NCBI GenBank assembly: GCA_937892215.1
Contig: CALAVE010000070.1
Coordinates: 1 to 21,690 of the forward strand
DNA from: an uncultured Porphyromonadaceae bacterium
Lineage (GTDB): Bacteria > Bacteroidota > Bacteroidia > Bacteroidales > Muribaculaceae
DNA: 21,690 nt
Direction of reading: 5' to 3'
The position numbers and the translations under genes were made by a program. The notes under the pieces were generated by a model. That model made no database searches. It was given only the letters and a program-made list of their open reading frames with translations, and was not told where the DNA came from. Of the stretch, positions 6,082-14,754 are shown piece after piece; position 1 is the first letter of the stretch, and every line of letters begins with the position of its first letter.

Positions 6082-6960
6082 ATGGACTCTAACGAACTTC
6101 TGAAAAAGGTCCGTAAAATTGAGATTAAGGCCAAGGGGCTGTCTCACAACGTGTTCGCCGGAGAATACCACTCCGCCTTTAAGGGACGTGGTATGACCTT
6201 CAGCGAAGTTCGTGAGTATCAGTATGGCGACGATGTGCGCGACATCGACTGGAACGTCACCGCACGCCACAACCGTCCCTTCGTCAAGGTCTATGAGGAG
6301 GAGCGCGAACTCACCGTGATGCTTTTGGTTGATGTCTCGGGGAGCAACGACTTCGGCGCAGTGGGCGACATAAAGCGCGAGATGATGACCGAGGTCGCTG
6401 CCACGCTCGCTTTTTCGGCTATCGAGAACAACGACAAGGTGGGCGTCATCTTCTTCAGCGACAAGATTGAGAAATTCATCCCGCCGCAAAAGGGACGCAA
6501 GCACATTCTGCTCGTTATCCGCCAGTTGCTCGACTTCAAGGCCGAGAACCGGGGCACCGACATCAATCTGGCGCTCGAATATCTCACCAGCGTCATTAAG
6601 AAGCGCTGCACCACCTTTGTCTTATCCGATTTTATCGACTCGCACGACTTCTACAAGTCGATGTCTATTGCCAACAGCAAGCACGACCTCATCGGCGTTC
6701 AGGTCTATGACAAGCGCGACTCGCAGATGCCCGCTGTTGGGCTCATGCGCGTGCGAGATGCCGAGACTGGTGCCGAGAAGTGGGTAAACACCAGTTCTGC
6801 CCGTGTCCGTCAGGCCTATAACAAGTGGTGGTACGAACACCAGCAGAGTGTCAACGCCACGCTCCAGCGGTGCCGTGTTGACCTGGCTTCGGTGGCTACC
6901 GACGAGGATTACGTGAAAGCGCTGATGGGCTTGTTCAAGAAACGTGGGGTGGGGCGCTAA
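6082..6960 (+). CDS. DUF58 domain (VWA-like) protein of the Bat operon
   Basis: This 292-aa protein is predicted to be cytoplasmic, with no signal peptide or clear membrane segment. The DUF58 signature YGDDVRDIDWNVTARHNRPF is at about 48-67. A VWA-like fold follows with the metal-site motif DVSGS (84-88) after a hydrophobic strand. DUF58 proteins are encoded next to MoxR ATPases almost everywhere and are thought to be their adaptor or substrate partners. The gene begins 20 bases after moxR and ends 48 bases before the next gene. The short C-terminus (KKRGVGR) is basic. Confidence 0.92.
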   Translation: MDSNELLKKVRKIEIKAKGLSHNVFAGEYHSAFKGRGMTFSEVREYQYGDDVRDIDWNVTARHNRPFVKVYEEERELTVMLLVDVSGSNDFGAVGDIKREMMTEVAATLAFSAIENNDKVGVIFFSDKIEKFIPPQKGRKHILLVIRQLLDFKAENRGTDINLALEYLTSVIKKRCTTFVLSDFIDSHDFYKSMSIANSKHDLIGVQVYDKRDSQMPAVGLMRVRDAETGAEKWVNTSSARVRQAYNKWWYEHQQSVNATLQRCRVDLASVATDEDYVKALMGLFKKRGVGR

Positions 6961-7008
6961 GTCGTTCGTTTGCCCCGGCTTATTAATGTAGAACTCTCCT
7001 ATTAAGAA

Positions 7009-8001
7009 ATGAAGCGATTCAATAACATATTTGCCGCAATCTTGCTCGCTGCTTTGCTGGCCGGTGTTTCACTACCCGTCGGCGCGGCCGGCATCACCCT
7101 CCGTGCTAAGCTCGACTCGGCAACTTTGCTCATGGGTAACACCACGGCTCTGCACCTGGAACTTGTGCAGGATGAGGGTGTGAATGGTGCCTTTTCCGTG
7201 GACCGTACCGATACGCTCAACTCCTTCGTGGAGATTGCCGCGCGAATCACACCCGACACTGTTAGTCTGGGAAATAATCGCCGACAGATTAACCGCGACA
7301 TCATCATCCAGTCCTTCGACTCGGGGGTCTATGTGCTTCCGCCCATCCTCTATTTCACCGGACGCGACACCATCGAGAGTAATCCGCTCACGCTCAAGGT
7401 GATTCCAGTTAAAGTGGATTCTCTGAAGGATATCCACGATTTCAAACCGGTCCACGAGATTCCGTTCCGACTGTTCGACCTGATTCCGTCGTGGATTACC
7501 GATTACTGGTGGATTTACCTGCTGATGATGATTCTGGTTGCGGCCGGAGCCTACGCATATTTGCGCTGGTTCCGCAAAGGCGAGAACCCGTTCAAGCACA
7601 AGGAGGTGATTCTTCCGCCTTACGACGAGGCTATGAAGCGCTTGCAGGAACTCAAGGCGCAGAACCTATGGCAGAATGGTCAGGAGAAGGAATATTACAC
7701 TTCGCTTACCGATATCCTGCGCAACTACATCGACCGCCGCTTTGGCATCAATGCCGTGGAAATGACTTCCACACAGATTATCGACACGCTCAGGAAAAAC
7801 GAGGAAACTCGTGCTGTCAACGAGCAACTGAAGGAAATCCTCAGCATTGCCGACTTCGTGAAATTCGCGAATATGCGTCCGCTTGCCGACGATAACGAGA
7901 CTTCGTTCCAGCGGGCCGTGCGCTTTGTCGAAGACACCAAGCCTGTCGAGGTGATTGAACCCGACGAGGACGATAACCAAGAAGAGGAGGTGAAGCCATG
8001 A
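7009..8001 (+). CDS. Bat-operon membrane-anchored accessory protein (BatD/DUF4381-like)
   Basis: This 330-aa protein has a signal peptide (residues 1-27, ending PVGAA), an extracytoplasmic beta-rich domain (about 28-150), one transmembrane helix (about 167-186, YWWIYLLMMILVAAGAYAY) and a basic, then helical cytoplasmic domain (187-330) with an acidic tail. The layout copies BatD on a smaller scale: an outside beta domain, a helix, then a cytoplasmic domain with the TSTQIIDTL... motif. In other phyla DUF4381 proteins occupy this place between DUF58 and the VWA genes. No enzyme motif is visible. Its stop overlaps the BatA start by 4 bases (ATGA), implying translational coupling. The exact family name is uncertain. 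Confidence 0.8.
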   Translation: MKRFNNIFAAILLAALLAGVSLPVGAAGITLRAKLDSATLLMGNTTALHLELVQDEGVNGAFSVDRTDTLNSFVEIAARITPDTVSLGNNRRQINRDIIIQSFDSGVYVLPPILYFTGRDTIESNPLTLKVIPVKVDSLKDIHDFKPVHEIPFRLFDLIPSWITDYWWIYLLMMILVAAGAYAYLRWFRKGENPFKHKEVILPPYDEAMKRLQELKAQNLWQNGQEKEYYTSLTDILRNYIDRRFGINAVEMTSTQIIDTLRKNEETRAVNEQLKEILSIADFVKFANMRPLADDNETSFQRAVRFVEDTKPVEVIEPDEDDNQEEEVKP

Positions 8002-8990
8002 TGACTTTGCAAAATCCCGGTTTTTTGTGGCTCTTCCTTATTTGGGTGCCGCTCATAGCATGGTATGTTCTTCGCCAGCGCAAGGAGCAACCCACCATGC
8101 TCCTCTCTTCGGCCGGAGCATTCAGCAAGTTGCCCACCAGTTGGAAGGTCTTTCTCAAGCATGTCTCGTTTGCGCTGAAACTTTTGGCCATTGGATGCCT
8201 TATCATAATTCTTTGCCGGCCGCAAACTCACGACAGTTGGTCCAAGTCGGAAACCGAGGGTACCGACATCGTGGTGGCTCTCGACATCTCCACCAGTATG
8301 CTCGCTAAGGATTTCTCTCCCAACCGACTCGACGCGGCTAAGGATGTGGCCACTCAGTTCGTCAGCGGGCGTGAGACCGACAATATCGGTTTTGTGATTT
8401 TCGCGGGTGAGGCGTTTACTCAGGTGCCTATGACCACCGACCAGGCTACTCTTGTCAACGCCATACACGACGTGGAAATCGGTGCGCTCGACGATGGTAC
8501 GGCCATTGGCGACGGTATCGCCACTGCCATTAATCGCATCAAGGACGGCAAGGCAAAGTCTAAGAGCATAATTCTGCTCACCGACGGCTCCAATAACACC
8601 GGTGTCGTTGCGCCGTTAACTGCCGCTCAGATTGCACAGAAATATGGCATTAAAATCTACACCATCGGTGTCGGAACTAACGGCACGGCTCTCTATCCTG
8701 TCGCCATGGACTACAGCGGACACATTCAGTACGAGCGTCTGCCGGTGGTAATCGACGAGGCTACGCTCAAGAAGATTGCCTCCAGCACCGGTGGCAAGTA
8801 TTTCCGAGCCACTAACAAGGGCGTTCTCAAGCAGGTGTTCAGTGAAATCGACCGCCTGGAGAAAACGCGTATGGACGTGCGCAACTTCAGCCACACTGAG
8901 GATAACTACATGCCCTGGGCATGGCTCCTGCTCGTGTTGCTCTTTCTTGATTCGCTGATTAATTACGTTGTTCTCCGGCGAATCCCATGA
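7998..8990 (+). CDS. batA: BatA, VWA-domain inner-membrane protein
   Basis: This 330-aa protein has two N-terminal transmembrane helices (about 8-25 and 55-73), a VWA domain and a C-terminal helix (about 309-325). The metal-ion-dependent adhesion site is complete: DISTS (96-100), Thr168 in DDGTAIGDG and Asp196 in LLTDGSNN. This is the standard BatA layout, with the VWA domain bound to the membrane and likely exchanging contacts with MoxR and other Bat proteins. A second ATG immediately follows the first (7998, 8001). The 4-base overlap with the upstream gene favours 7998. The downstream gap to BatB is 58 bases, one of the longest in the operon, but I see no clear promoter in it. Confidence 0.93.
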   Translation: MMTLQNPGFLWLFLIWVPLIAWYVLRQRKEQPTMLLSSAGAFSKLPTSWKVFLKHVSFALKLLAIGCLIIILCRPQTHDSWSKSETEGTDIVVALDISTSMLAKDFSPNRLDAAKDVATQFVSGRETDNIGFVIFAGEAFTQVPMTTDQATLVNAIHDVEIGALDDGTAIGDGIATAINRIKDGKAKSKSIILLTDGSNNTGVVAPLTAAQIAQKYGIKIYTIGVGTNGTALYPVAMDYSGHIQYERLPVVIDEATLKKIASSTGGKYFRATNKGVLKQVFSEIDRLEKTRMDVRNFSHTEDNYMPWAWLLLVLLFLDSLINYVVLRRIP

Positions 8991-9048
8991 TGCTGTGCGT
9001 CTGTGAGCCGTTTTTGAAATAATTTGTTTTTAACTCGCAAGTTACTAT

Positions 9049-10092
9049 ATGTTCAGTTTCGCAAATCCACAATATTTATATCTTCTGCTACTGATTCCGG
9101 TGGTGGCATTGCTCTTCTTCTGGGCCAGAATAAGGCGCCGAAAAAACATTGCCCGCTTCGGACGCGTTGACGTGGTGCGCTCCCTTATGCCCGACGTCTC
9201 GCCCTATAAGCCTTGGATTAAACTCTCTCTGGAACTGCTGGCCCTTGCCATGGTGGTCATTATTCTTGCAAGGCCACGCGCAGGCTCGCACAAGACCACA
9301 CAGACCGTCAATGGAATCGAGGTCATGATTGCTCTCGACGTCTCCAACTCCATGCGTGCCTCCTGTAGCGACAACCCACAGGACATCAGCCGACTGCAGC
9401 GCTCCAAGATGATTCTGGAGAAACTTATCGACCGTTTTGAGAACGACAAGGTGGGCCTGATTGTATTCGCCGGTAACGCTTACACTCAGATGCCTATCAC
9501 CAGCGACTACCGCTCGGCTAAGATGTTCCTCGCAGGTATCAGCACCGACATGGTGCCCACTCAGGGTACCGCCATCGGTTCGGCTATTAATTTGGCCGTG
9601 AATTCGTTCTCTAAAAATAAGAAGAGCCACAAAGCCATTATCCTCATTACCGATGGCGAGAACCATGAGGACGATGCAGTGGGCGCCGCGCGCGATGCCG
9701 CTAAGGCCGGCATTCAGGTGGATGTGGTAGGTATGGGGTCGCCCACTGGGGCGCCTATCCCCATCGACAACAACGGTGGTTTCCTTCAGGACGATGCAGG
9801 GCAGGTGGTTACCACTTTCCTCAACGAGAAAATGGCGCGCGACATTGCGCAGGCCGGTAACGGAGTGATGGTCAACGGCGGAGCAACCGACGCGCTCGGA
9901 ACTCTGCACGACACTCTCGCAAAACTCGCCAAGTCTAACCTTGAACAAGTCTCCTACACTCAGCACGACGAGCAGTTCCCGCTTTTCGCGTGGATTGCCC
10001 TGGCTCTGATTGTGGCTAACTTATTCGTTTCGGAACGCAAGAATCCGTGGCTCAACAAGTTCAATTTCTTTCAAACCAACGCTCAGAAATGA
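9049..10092 (+). CDS. batB: BatB, VWA-domain inner-membrane protein
   Basis: This 347-aa paralogue of BatA has N-terminal transmembrane helices (about 9-26 and 56-74), a VWA domain and a C-terminal helix (about 312-328). The metal site is intact: DVSNS (97-101), Thr174 in TQGTAIGSA and Asp202 in LITDGENHEDD. The LITDGENHEDD motif is characteristic of BatB as opposed to BatA. It overlaps the BatC start by 4 bases, so the two are probably translationally coupled and made in fixed proportion. BatA and BatB are thought to form membrane complexes with BatC and the MoxR ATPase. Confidence 0.94.
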   Translation: MFSFANPQYLYLLLLIPVVALLFFWARIRRRKNIARFGRVDVVRSLMPDVSPYKPWIKLSLELLALAMVVIILARPRAGSHKTTQTVNGIEVMIALDVSNSMRASCSDNPQDISRLQRSKMILEKLIDRFENDKVGLIVFAGNAYTQMPITSDYRSAKMFLAGISTDMVPTQGTAIGSAINLAVNSFSKNKKSHKAIILITDGENHEDDAVGAARDAAKAGIQVDVVGMGSPTGAPIPIDNNGGFLQDDAGQVVTTFLNEKMARDIAQAGNGVMVNGGATDALGTLHDTLAKLAKSNLEQVSYTQHDEQFPLFAWIALALIVANLFVSERKNPWLNKFNFFQTNAQK

Positions 10093-10895
10093 AACAGATA
10101 TCCAGCATATTGCTCTCTCTCGTAGTGCTTCTAATGCCTATTTCCGCTCTGGCAAAGGAAAAAACGCCTTCGCAGGAAATTAAGACGGTGAAGCAGGAAC
10201 GTGTTCACATTCGTAAGGGTAACAAACTCTTCAAGGAAAAGCGTTACGCCGAGGCCGAGGTGGAGTTCCGCAAAGCCGCGCAGGCTAATCCGGGCTCCCC
10301 CATCGCCGCTTTCAATCTCGCAACCGCCCTCCTTAAGCAGGATAACGGCGCCGCTAAGTCCGACGACCCTAAGTCGCCGGCAAATCAGGCTCAGACGCAG
10401 TTGGAGAACATTATCAAGACCTGCCCAAATAAGGAATTGACTTCTAAGGCTTTCTATAACCTTGGTAACATCGCGTTCAACCGCGAGGACTGGGATAAGG
10501 CTATCGACAACTATAAGAATGCTCTCCGTCGTAATCCTGCCGATAATGAGGCGCGCGACAATCTGCGTCTCGCCCAACTGAAGAAGCAACAGTCCGACAG
10601 CAATAAGAACCAGAATCAGAACAAGCAAGACCAGAATCAGGACAAGCAGGACCAGAACAAGGATCAAAACAAGGACCAAGATAAGGATAAGCAGGACCAG
10701 CAGCAAAACCAAAATCAAAATCAGGACCAGCAACAACAGCAACAGCAACAACAACAGCAGGGTATGAGCCAGCAGAACGTAGAGCAGGTGCTCAAGACCA
10801 TGCAAGATAAGGAGCAGGAAACTCAGCGCAAGGTCAACGCCTCGCAAGCCGAGAAGAAAAAGGCCGAGCGCCGGCGTACTCAGAATCAGTGGTGA
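10089..10895 (+). CDS. batC: BatC, exported TPR protein with Q/N/D/K-rich low-complexity segment
   Basis: This 268-aa protein starts at the ATG at 10089, which overlaps the batB stop and gives a proper signal peptide (residues 1-22, MKQISS...ALA). A longer in-frame start at 10047 would destroy it. TPR units span about 38-161 (GNKLFKEKRYAEAEVEFRKA and AFYNLGNIAFNREDWDKAID). A hydrophilic low-complexity region follows (about 167-228, many NQ, DQ and KDQ units, then 11 consecutive Gln at 214-224). The conserved BatC C-terminus closes the protein (VEQVLKTMQDKEQETQRKV, basic, ending W). It is likely a periplasmic scaffold partner of BatA/BatB. The low-complexity segment looks longer than usual, from memory. 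Confidence 0.92.
   Translation: MKQISSILLSLVVLLMPISALAKEKTPSQEIKTVKQERVHIRKGNKLFKEKRYAEAEVEFRKAAQANPGSPIAAFNLATALLKQDNGAAKSDDPKSPANQAQTQLENIIKTCPNKELTSKAFYNLGNIAFNREDWDKAIDNYKNALRRNPADNEARDNLRLAQLKKQQSDSNKNQNQNKQDQNQDKQDQNKDQNKDQDKDKQDQQQNQNQNQDQQQQQQQQQQQGMSQQNVEQVLKTMQDKEQETQRKVNASQAEKKKAERRRTQNQW
10587..10772 (+). repeat. Low-complexity Q/N/D/K repeats in batC, including a CAA/CAG microsatellite
   Basis: About 62 codons are built almost only from CAG, CAA, AAC, AAT, AAG and GAC. They include irregular repeats of AACAAGGACCAG-type units and a pure CAA/CAG tract at 10728-10760 encoding 11 Gln. The protein frame is kept, and slippage by multiples of 3 would change only linker length. Confidence 0.85.
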
Positions 10896-10930
10896 TTTCC
10901 CGCCTTGGCTCTTAAATCCGGTAGATTACA

Positions 10931-12733
10931 ATGAAAAGATTAGCGTTTACATCAGTCTGTATCATAATTGCCACGGTACTGTCGGCCACGTTGGCGGCGG
11001 TGACTTTCACCGTGCATGCGCCTAAGCAGGTCACTCAGGGCAACAAGTTCCAGATTACCTACGAACTTCGTGATGCCGAAGGCTCCAATTTCGTAGCACC
11101 CGAGGTGGACGGCTCCACCAAGGTCTATGGACCGGCTCTCTCCACATCCTACAGTTCTTCGTGGGTCAACGGAAAGACTTCTTCCAGTTCTTCGCAGGAG
11201 TATTCCATGATCTACAAAGCCGACACTCCGGGAACTTACAAGGTTGGCTCGGCCTCTATCATGGTAAACGGGCAGAAGTTCACCACCAAACCGTTCTCCT
11301 TCGAGATTCTCCCCGGCGGACAGAAGGCCGACAACTCGCGCCAGAGCAGCGCCACGTCTTATAGCAACCCCATGACGCAGTCTGCCGACAAGAAGGTGAG
11401 CGGTAACGACATCTTCGTACGCATACAGATGTCTAAGCAGCACATCTACGAGCAAGAGGCTGTGGTGTGCACCATCCGCCTCTACACCAAGTACCAGATT
11501 TCTCAGTTTATGGCCACTCTGCAACCTTCGTTCGACGGCTTCCTCATCGAGGAACTGCCGCAGTCGCCTAATCTGAATAGCGTTGAGTCTTATAACGGAC
11601 AGAACTACATGGTGGCCGACCTCAAGAAATGCATTCTTTACCCGCAGCAGTCGGGCAAACTCACCATCACTTCCGGTAACTACGACGTCACCGTGGTCCA
11701 GTACGATACCTATCGCAGTCTCTTCGGTACGCTCTCGCAACCCGTGGAGAAAAAACTGCAGGTTAAGTCCAACTCTGCCACCGTCGTAATCGACCCGCTG
11801 CCGGAACCCAAACCTGCTTCTTTCAACGGCGCTGTGGGTAACTTCACCATCTCTTCATCGGTCACACCGGCCGAACTCAAGACTTATGCCGCTGCCACTT
11901 ATGCGCTCTCCATCAAGGGAACCGGTAACCTCAAGTATATCAAGGGGCCGGCCATCGAGTTCCCTAAGCAGTTCGACGTCTATGACCCGCAGAACACAGT
12001 TAAGGCTTCGCCCAGCGGAGGTAACATGACTGGTGCGGTTACGGTCAACTACACGTTCATCCCGCAGTTCGCCGGAAAGTTCCATCTCGACCCCGCCGTG
12101 TTCACTTATTTCAATCCGGCCACCAAGAGTTACGTCACGCTCAAGACTGAGCCTTACGACCTCAGCGTCGCTAAGGGCGCGGGCGCTCCCACGTCGCACT
12201 ACACGCAGCAGTCTGCCGACATTCGTCACATCTACAAGCGCGAAATGGCTCTCTCTCGCACTCAGCACTACTCCGTCGCCAACGCTTCCTACTGGCTTTG
12301 GTACATCATCCCGGCTCTCCTCTTTGCCGCTCTGCTCGTGTTCTATCGCAAGCAGTTGCGCGAAAGGGCCGACGTGGCTCGCATGAAGACTAAGCGTGCC
12401 AGCAAAGTGGCGCAGAAACGTCTCAAGAAGGCCCGCGCTTTCATGCTCAAGAACGACTCTGCCGCTTTCTACTCCGAGACGCTTAGCGCCATCTGGGGAT
12501 ATATGAGCGACAAACTGAGAATCCCGGTTTCTGAACTGAGCCGCGACAATATCATTTCTGAATTGCAGAACTATGGAGTGGGTGAGGACCTCACTGAGCG
12601 CGTCAACGGCATTCTCGACAAGTGCGAGTTCGCCCAGTATGCGCCGGAACTTTCGCGGAACAATCTCTCCGAGGTATTCGCCGAGGCTGCTTCGCTCATC
12701 TCCGACCTTGAGAAAGTTAACAAGAAGATTTAA
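10931..12733 (+). CDS. batD: BatD, oxygen-tolerance family membrane protein
   Basis: This 600-aa protein has a signal peptide (about 1-22, ending ATLAA), a large extracytoplasmic region of repeated beta-sandwich domains (about 23-450), one transmembrane helix (454-472, YWLWYIIPALLFAALLVFY) and a basic, helical cytoplasmic tail (473-600). Typical BatD signatures are YELRDAEGSNFVAPEVDG (44-61), an IFVRIQMSKQHIYEQEAVV segment (161-179) and VTVNYTFIPQFAGKFHL (370-386). The length is normal for Bacteroidales BatD. A Ser-rich stretch (SYSSSWVNGKTSSSSSQEYS) is usual in the family. Gaps to batC and batE are 35 and 39 bases. BatD is thought to be the periplasmic-side organiser of the complex; its molecular activity is not known. 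Confidence 0.94.
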   Translation: MKRLAFTSVCIIIATVLSATLAAVTFTVHAPKQVTQGNKFQITYELRDAEGSNFVAPEVDGSTKVYGPALSTSYSSSWVNGKTSSSSSQEYSMIYKADTPGTYKVGSASIMVNGQKFTTKPFSFEILPGGQKADNSRQSSATSYSNPMTQSADKKVSGNDIFVRIQMSKQHIYEQEAVVCTIRLYTKYQISQFMATLQPSFDGFLIEELPQSPNLNSVESYNGQNYMVADLKKCILYPQQSGKLTITSGNYDVTVVQYDTYRSLFGTLSQPVEKKLQVKSNSATVVIDPLPEPKPASFNGAVGNFTISSSVTPAELKTYAAATYALSIKGTGNLKYIKGPAIEFPKQFDVYDPQNTVKASPSGGNMTGAVTVNYTFIPQFAGKFHLDPAVFTYFNPATKSYVTLKTEPYDLSVAKGAGAPTSHYTQQSADIRHIYKREMALSRTQHYSVANASYWLWYIIPALLFAALLVFYRKQLRERADVARMKTKRASKVAQKRLKKARAFMLKNDSAAFYSETLSAIWGYMSDKLRIPVSELSRDNIISELQNYGVGEDLTERVNGILDKCEFAQYAPELSRNNLSEVFAEAASLISDLEKVNKKI

Positions 12734-12772
12734 ACATCCATTTTAGCGGAAATCACAACTCTGATTCATATT

Positions 12773-13543
12773 ATGAGAATTCGTCTTTTCATCATCCTGA
12801 CTTTCTGTGCCGCGGCTCTTATGCACGCCGCCGACAATGCTAATATTGCCAAGGCTAATCGGGCCTACGAGGAGGAACTCTACAACGAGGCGCTCTCGCT
12901 CTATCTCGCCGAGGCCGACAAAACAGGCACTTCTTCCCAACTTTTCTACAATATTGCCAACACTTATTTCCGGCTCAACGACTTTCCGCACGCCATCCTT
13001 TACTATGAGCGCGCCCTCTTGCTCGACCCCTCTAACGCCGATGCTAAGGCCAATCTGGCTTTCGTGCGCGAAAAGGCCAAGATTCACGAGGATTCCGGCT
13101 CATCGTGGCTCTCCTCCTGGATTGAGTCGCAGGCAAGCCGTTTCTCATCCGACTCTTGGGCAACATGTGCCATAGTGTCGTTCCTCCTCCTGCTGGCGGC
13201 CGTCGCTCTCTATCTGTTCAGTTCCGTCGTATGGCTCCGGAAGGTGGGCTTCTTCGGCGGTGCTTTGCTGGCTCTGTTCTGCATCATCGCCAACGTCGCG
13301 GCCTATCACGTTTACTTCAAGGCCACTTCTCACTCCGATGCCATCATCGTAGTGCCGGTGGCCGACCTCAGTTCGGCCCCGCGCGAACCTAAAAACAAGG
13401 CCGAGGTGGCTTTCCAAATCAATGCCGGCTACAAAGTGCATATCCGCGACTCTGTGCGCGTCGATAGGCAACTTTGGCTCGACGTGGAAACTACCGATGC
13501 TCATCGTGCCTGGATTAAGGCTTCCGACCTCCTGCGCATCTGA
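12773..13543 (+). CDS. batE: BatE, TPR and SH3-like membrane protein
   Basis: This 256-aa protein has a signal peptide (about 1-19), TPR repeats (about 22-100, including FYNIANTYFRLNDFPHAILYYERAL at about 58-82), two transmembrane helices (about 131-152 and 158-180) and a C-terminal SH3b-like domain (190-256, VADLSSAPREPKNK ... AWIKASDLLRI). This order of TPR, membrane hairpin and SH3 is diagnostic for BatE. It is the last canonical bat gene. A phosphatase gene follows after 42 bases in the same direction and may be co-transcribed. Confidence 0.93.
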   Translation: MRIRLFIILTFCAAALMHAADNANIAKANRAYEEELYNEALSLYLAEADKTGTSSQLFYNIANTYFRLNDFPHAILYYERALLLDPSNADAKANLAFVREKAKIHEDSGSSWLSSWIESQASRFSSDSWATCAIVSFLLLLAAVALYLFSSVVWLRKVGFFGGALLALFCIIANVAAYHVYFKATSHSDAIIVVPVADLSSAPREPKNKAEVAFQINAGYKVHIRDSVRVDRQLWLDVETTDAHRAWIKASDLLRI

Positions 13544-13585
13544 GACTTGAGTTTTATCGTATTTATCTCCACAAACTCAGCAACT

Positions 13586-14251
13586 ATGGAACAAATCCGC
13601 AACTTCGACGTCTCGCTTTTCCTCTCGCTCCACAGTCCGCACACTCCTTTTCTCGACGAGTTTATGTGGCTCGTCACCGGTATGCTGCCGTGGATGCCCG
13701 TACTTCTCGTACTTCTTTATCTCATCTTTCGCAAGGGTTGGAAACCGGCTTTGATTTTCATCATTTCGGTGGCGCTCGTCGTCACCATCTCCGACCAGGT
13801 CTCGGCTTCCGTCATTAAGCCGCTTGTGGGACGTCTGCGTCCCACTCACGAGCCATCTCTCGTGGGTTACATTCAGCTTGTCCACGGTTACACTGGCGGA
13901 CTCTACAGTTTCGTCTCCAGCCATGCGGCTAACAGCGTCGGTATCGCCGCTTTCATCGCGTTTGTTTTCCGCAATCGCCTGGCCTCCTGGACACTCGCTC
14001 TATGGGTAATACTCATCTGCTACAGCCGCATCTATGTCGCCGCCCACTATCCGGCCGACCTCATCTGCGGCTCGCTCGTAGGCCTCGTCGCGGCTTTTGT
14101 CGGGTGGAAATTTTATTCCTTCCTCACCAAGCGTTTCATTGGCCACTTGCCGCCCTTCTCCGCCGCCGATTCGCGCGTGCTATGCCTTGCGCTGGCCGCA
14201 AATCTGCTGCTTTTTGCCATTATTGCTACACTTATACCCGTTTTAGCGTGA
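13586..14251 (+). CDS. PAP2-family membrane phosphatase (undecaprenyl-PP or lipid phosphatase)
   Basis: This 221-aa polytopic membrane protein belongs to the PAP2/acid phosphatase superfamily. The three motifs are complete: KPLVGRLRP (K78-P86), SSH (111-113, in place of the usual PSGH core) and SRIYVAAHYPAD (147-158) with catalytic His154. Members remove phosphate from lipid phosphates, such as undecaprenyl pyrophosphate, phosphatidylglycerol phosphate or lipid A. The start at 13586 is preferred over an in-frame TTG at 13547 because it begins in the conserved MEQIRNFDVSLFLSLH-type N-terminus. It lies 42 bases after batE, which suggests linked expression with an envelope theme. The substrate cannot be decided from sequence. 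Confidence 0.9.
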   Translation: MEQIRNFDVSLFLSLHSPHTPFLDEFMWLVTGMLPWMPVLLVLLYLIFRKGWKPALIFIISVALVVTISDQVSASVIKPLVGRLRPTHEPSLVGYIQLVHGYTGGLYSFVSSHAANSVGIAAFIAFVFRNRLASWTLALWVILICYSRIYVAAHYPADLICGSLVGLVAAFVGWKFYSFLTKRFIGHLPPFSAADSRVLCLALAANLLLFAIIATLIPVLA

Positions 14252-14278
14252 GTGTCGTGAAAATATTGGAGCAAAAAT

Positions 14279-14309
14279 TTTTTTTATCGCAAATTTGTTC
14301 CTAACTTTA
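14279..14309 (+). promoter_or_regulatory. Weak Bacteroidota-type promoter of the 86-aa HTH-like gene
   Basis: TAACTTTA at 14302-14309 is one base from the -7 consensus TAnnTTTG. TTTT at 14279-14282 is one base from TTTG, with exactly 19 bases between. Transcription would start near 14316, about 25 bases before the ATG at 14341. Confidence 0.5.
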
Positions 14310-14340
14310 TACCAAATTTCAGAACTAAATCTTTTTTGTC

Positions 14341-14601
14341 ATGCCAAAAACGATTACTTTCAATCAACTTCGTAAAATCAAGGATAGCCTCCCCGAAGGC
14401 ACTATGCACGTTATCGCCGACCGTCTTAATATGAATGTTCACTCTGTCCGTAACTATTTCGGCGGAGCAAATTATGACCTCGGAACTAATATGGGCGTTC
14501 ACATCGAGCCCGGACCAGACGGTGGCATCGTAATCCTCGACGACACGAAGATTCTGGATATGGCACTCGAAATTCTGGAAAACTCCAAGAAAGAAAACTG
14601 A
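14341..14601 (+). CDS. Small conserved HTH-like DNA-binding protein
   Basis: This is an 86-aa cytoplasmic protein. Residues 18-40 (LPEGTMHVIADRLNMNVHSVRNYF) read as a helix-turn-helix: a helix with IADRLN, a turn, then a recognition helix ending VRNYFGG. The second half contains GVHIEPGPDGGIVILDD (52-68) and a C-terminal helix. I recognise the type as a small protein conserved in Bacteroidales and usually annotated as a DNA-binding protein, but its role is unknown. It has its own promoter-like sequence, so it is probably transcribed apart from the Bat operon upstream. The gene downstream is convergent. Confidence 0.85.
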   Translation: MPKTITFNQLRKIKDSLPEGTMHVIADRLNMNVHSVRNYFGGANYDLGTNMGVHIEPGPDGGIVILDDTKILDMALEILENSKKEN

Positions 14602-14675
14602 CACTCCACACACATTCTCTCTCAATTCTTTCAGTCAGCACTATTTTCCACCCTCCCGGCTTATCCATCCTTTAC

Positions 14676-14698
14676 GGCCTATACCCACTTTATAGGCC
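14676..14698. terminator. Hairpin after the HTH-like gene
   Basis: GGCCTATA (14676-14683) and TATAGGCC (14691-14698) form a perfect 8-bp stem with a 7-base loop, 75 bases past the stop codon of the 86-aa gene. No T-tract follows on the + strand, so the terminator role is uncertain. Confidence 0.4.
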
Positions 14699-14754
14699 CT
14701 ATCTCCGCACCCGCATACCCCGTTTCCCTGCTGTATCGCCCCTGTTGTAGGGAC

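Noticed and set aside
10131..10847. 238-codon minus-strand ORF rich in Leu/Val opposite batC, looking like a membrane protein.
   Set aside because: The Leu/Ile/Val runs are the reverse complement of the CAG/CAA/GAC/AAC low-complexity tract in batC.
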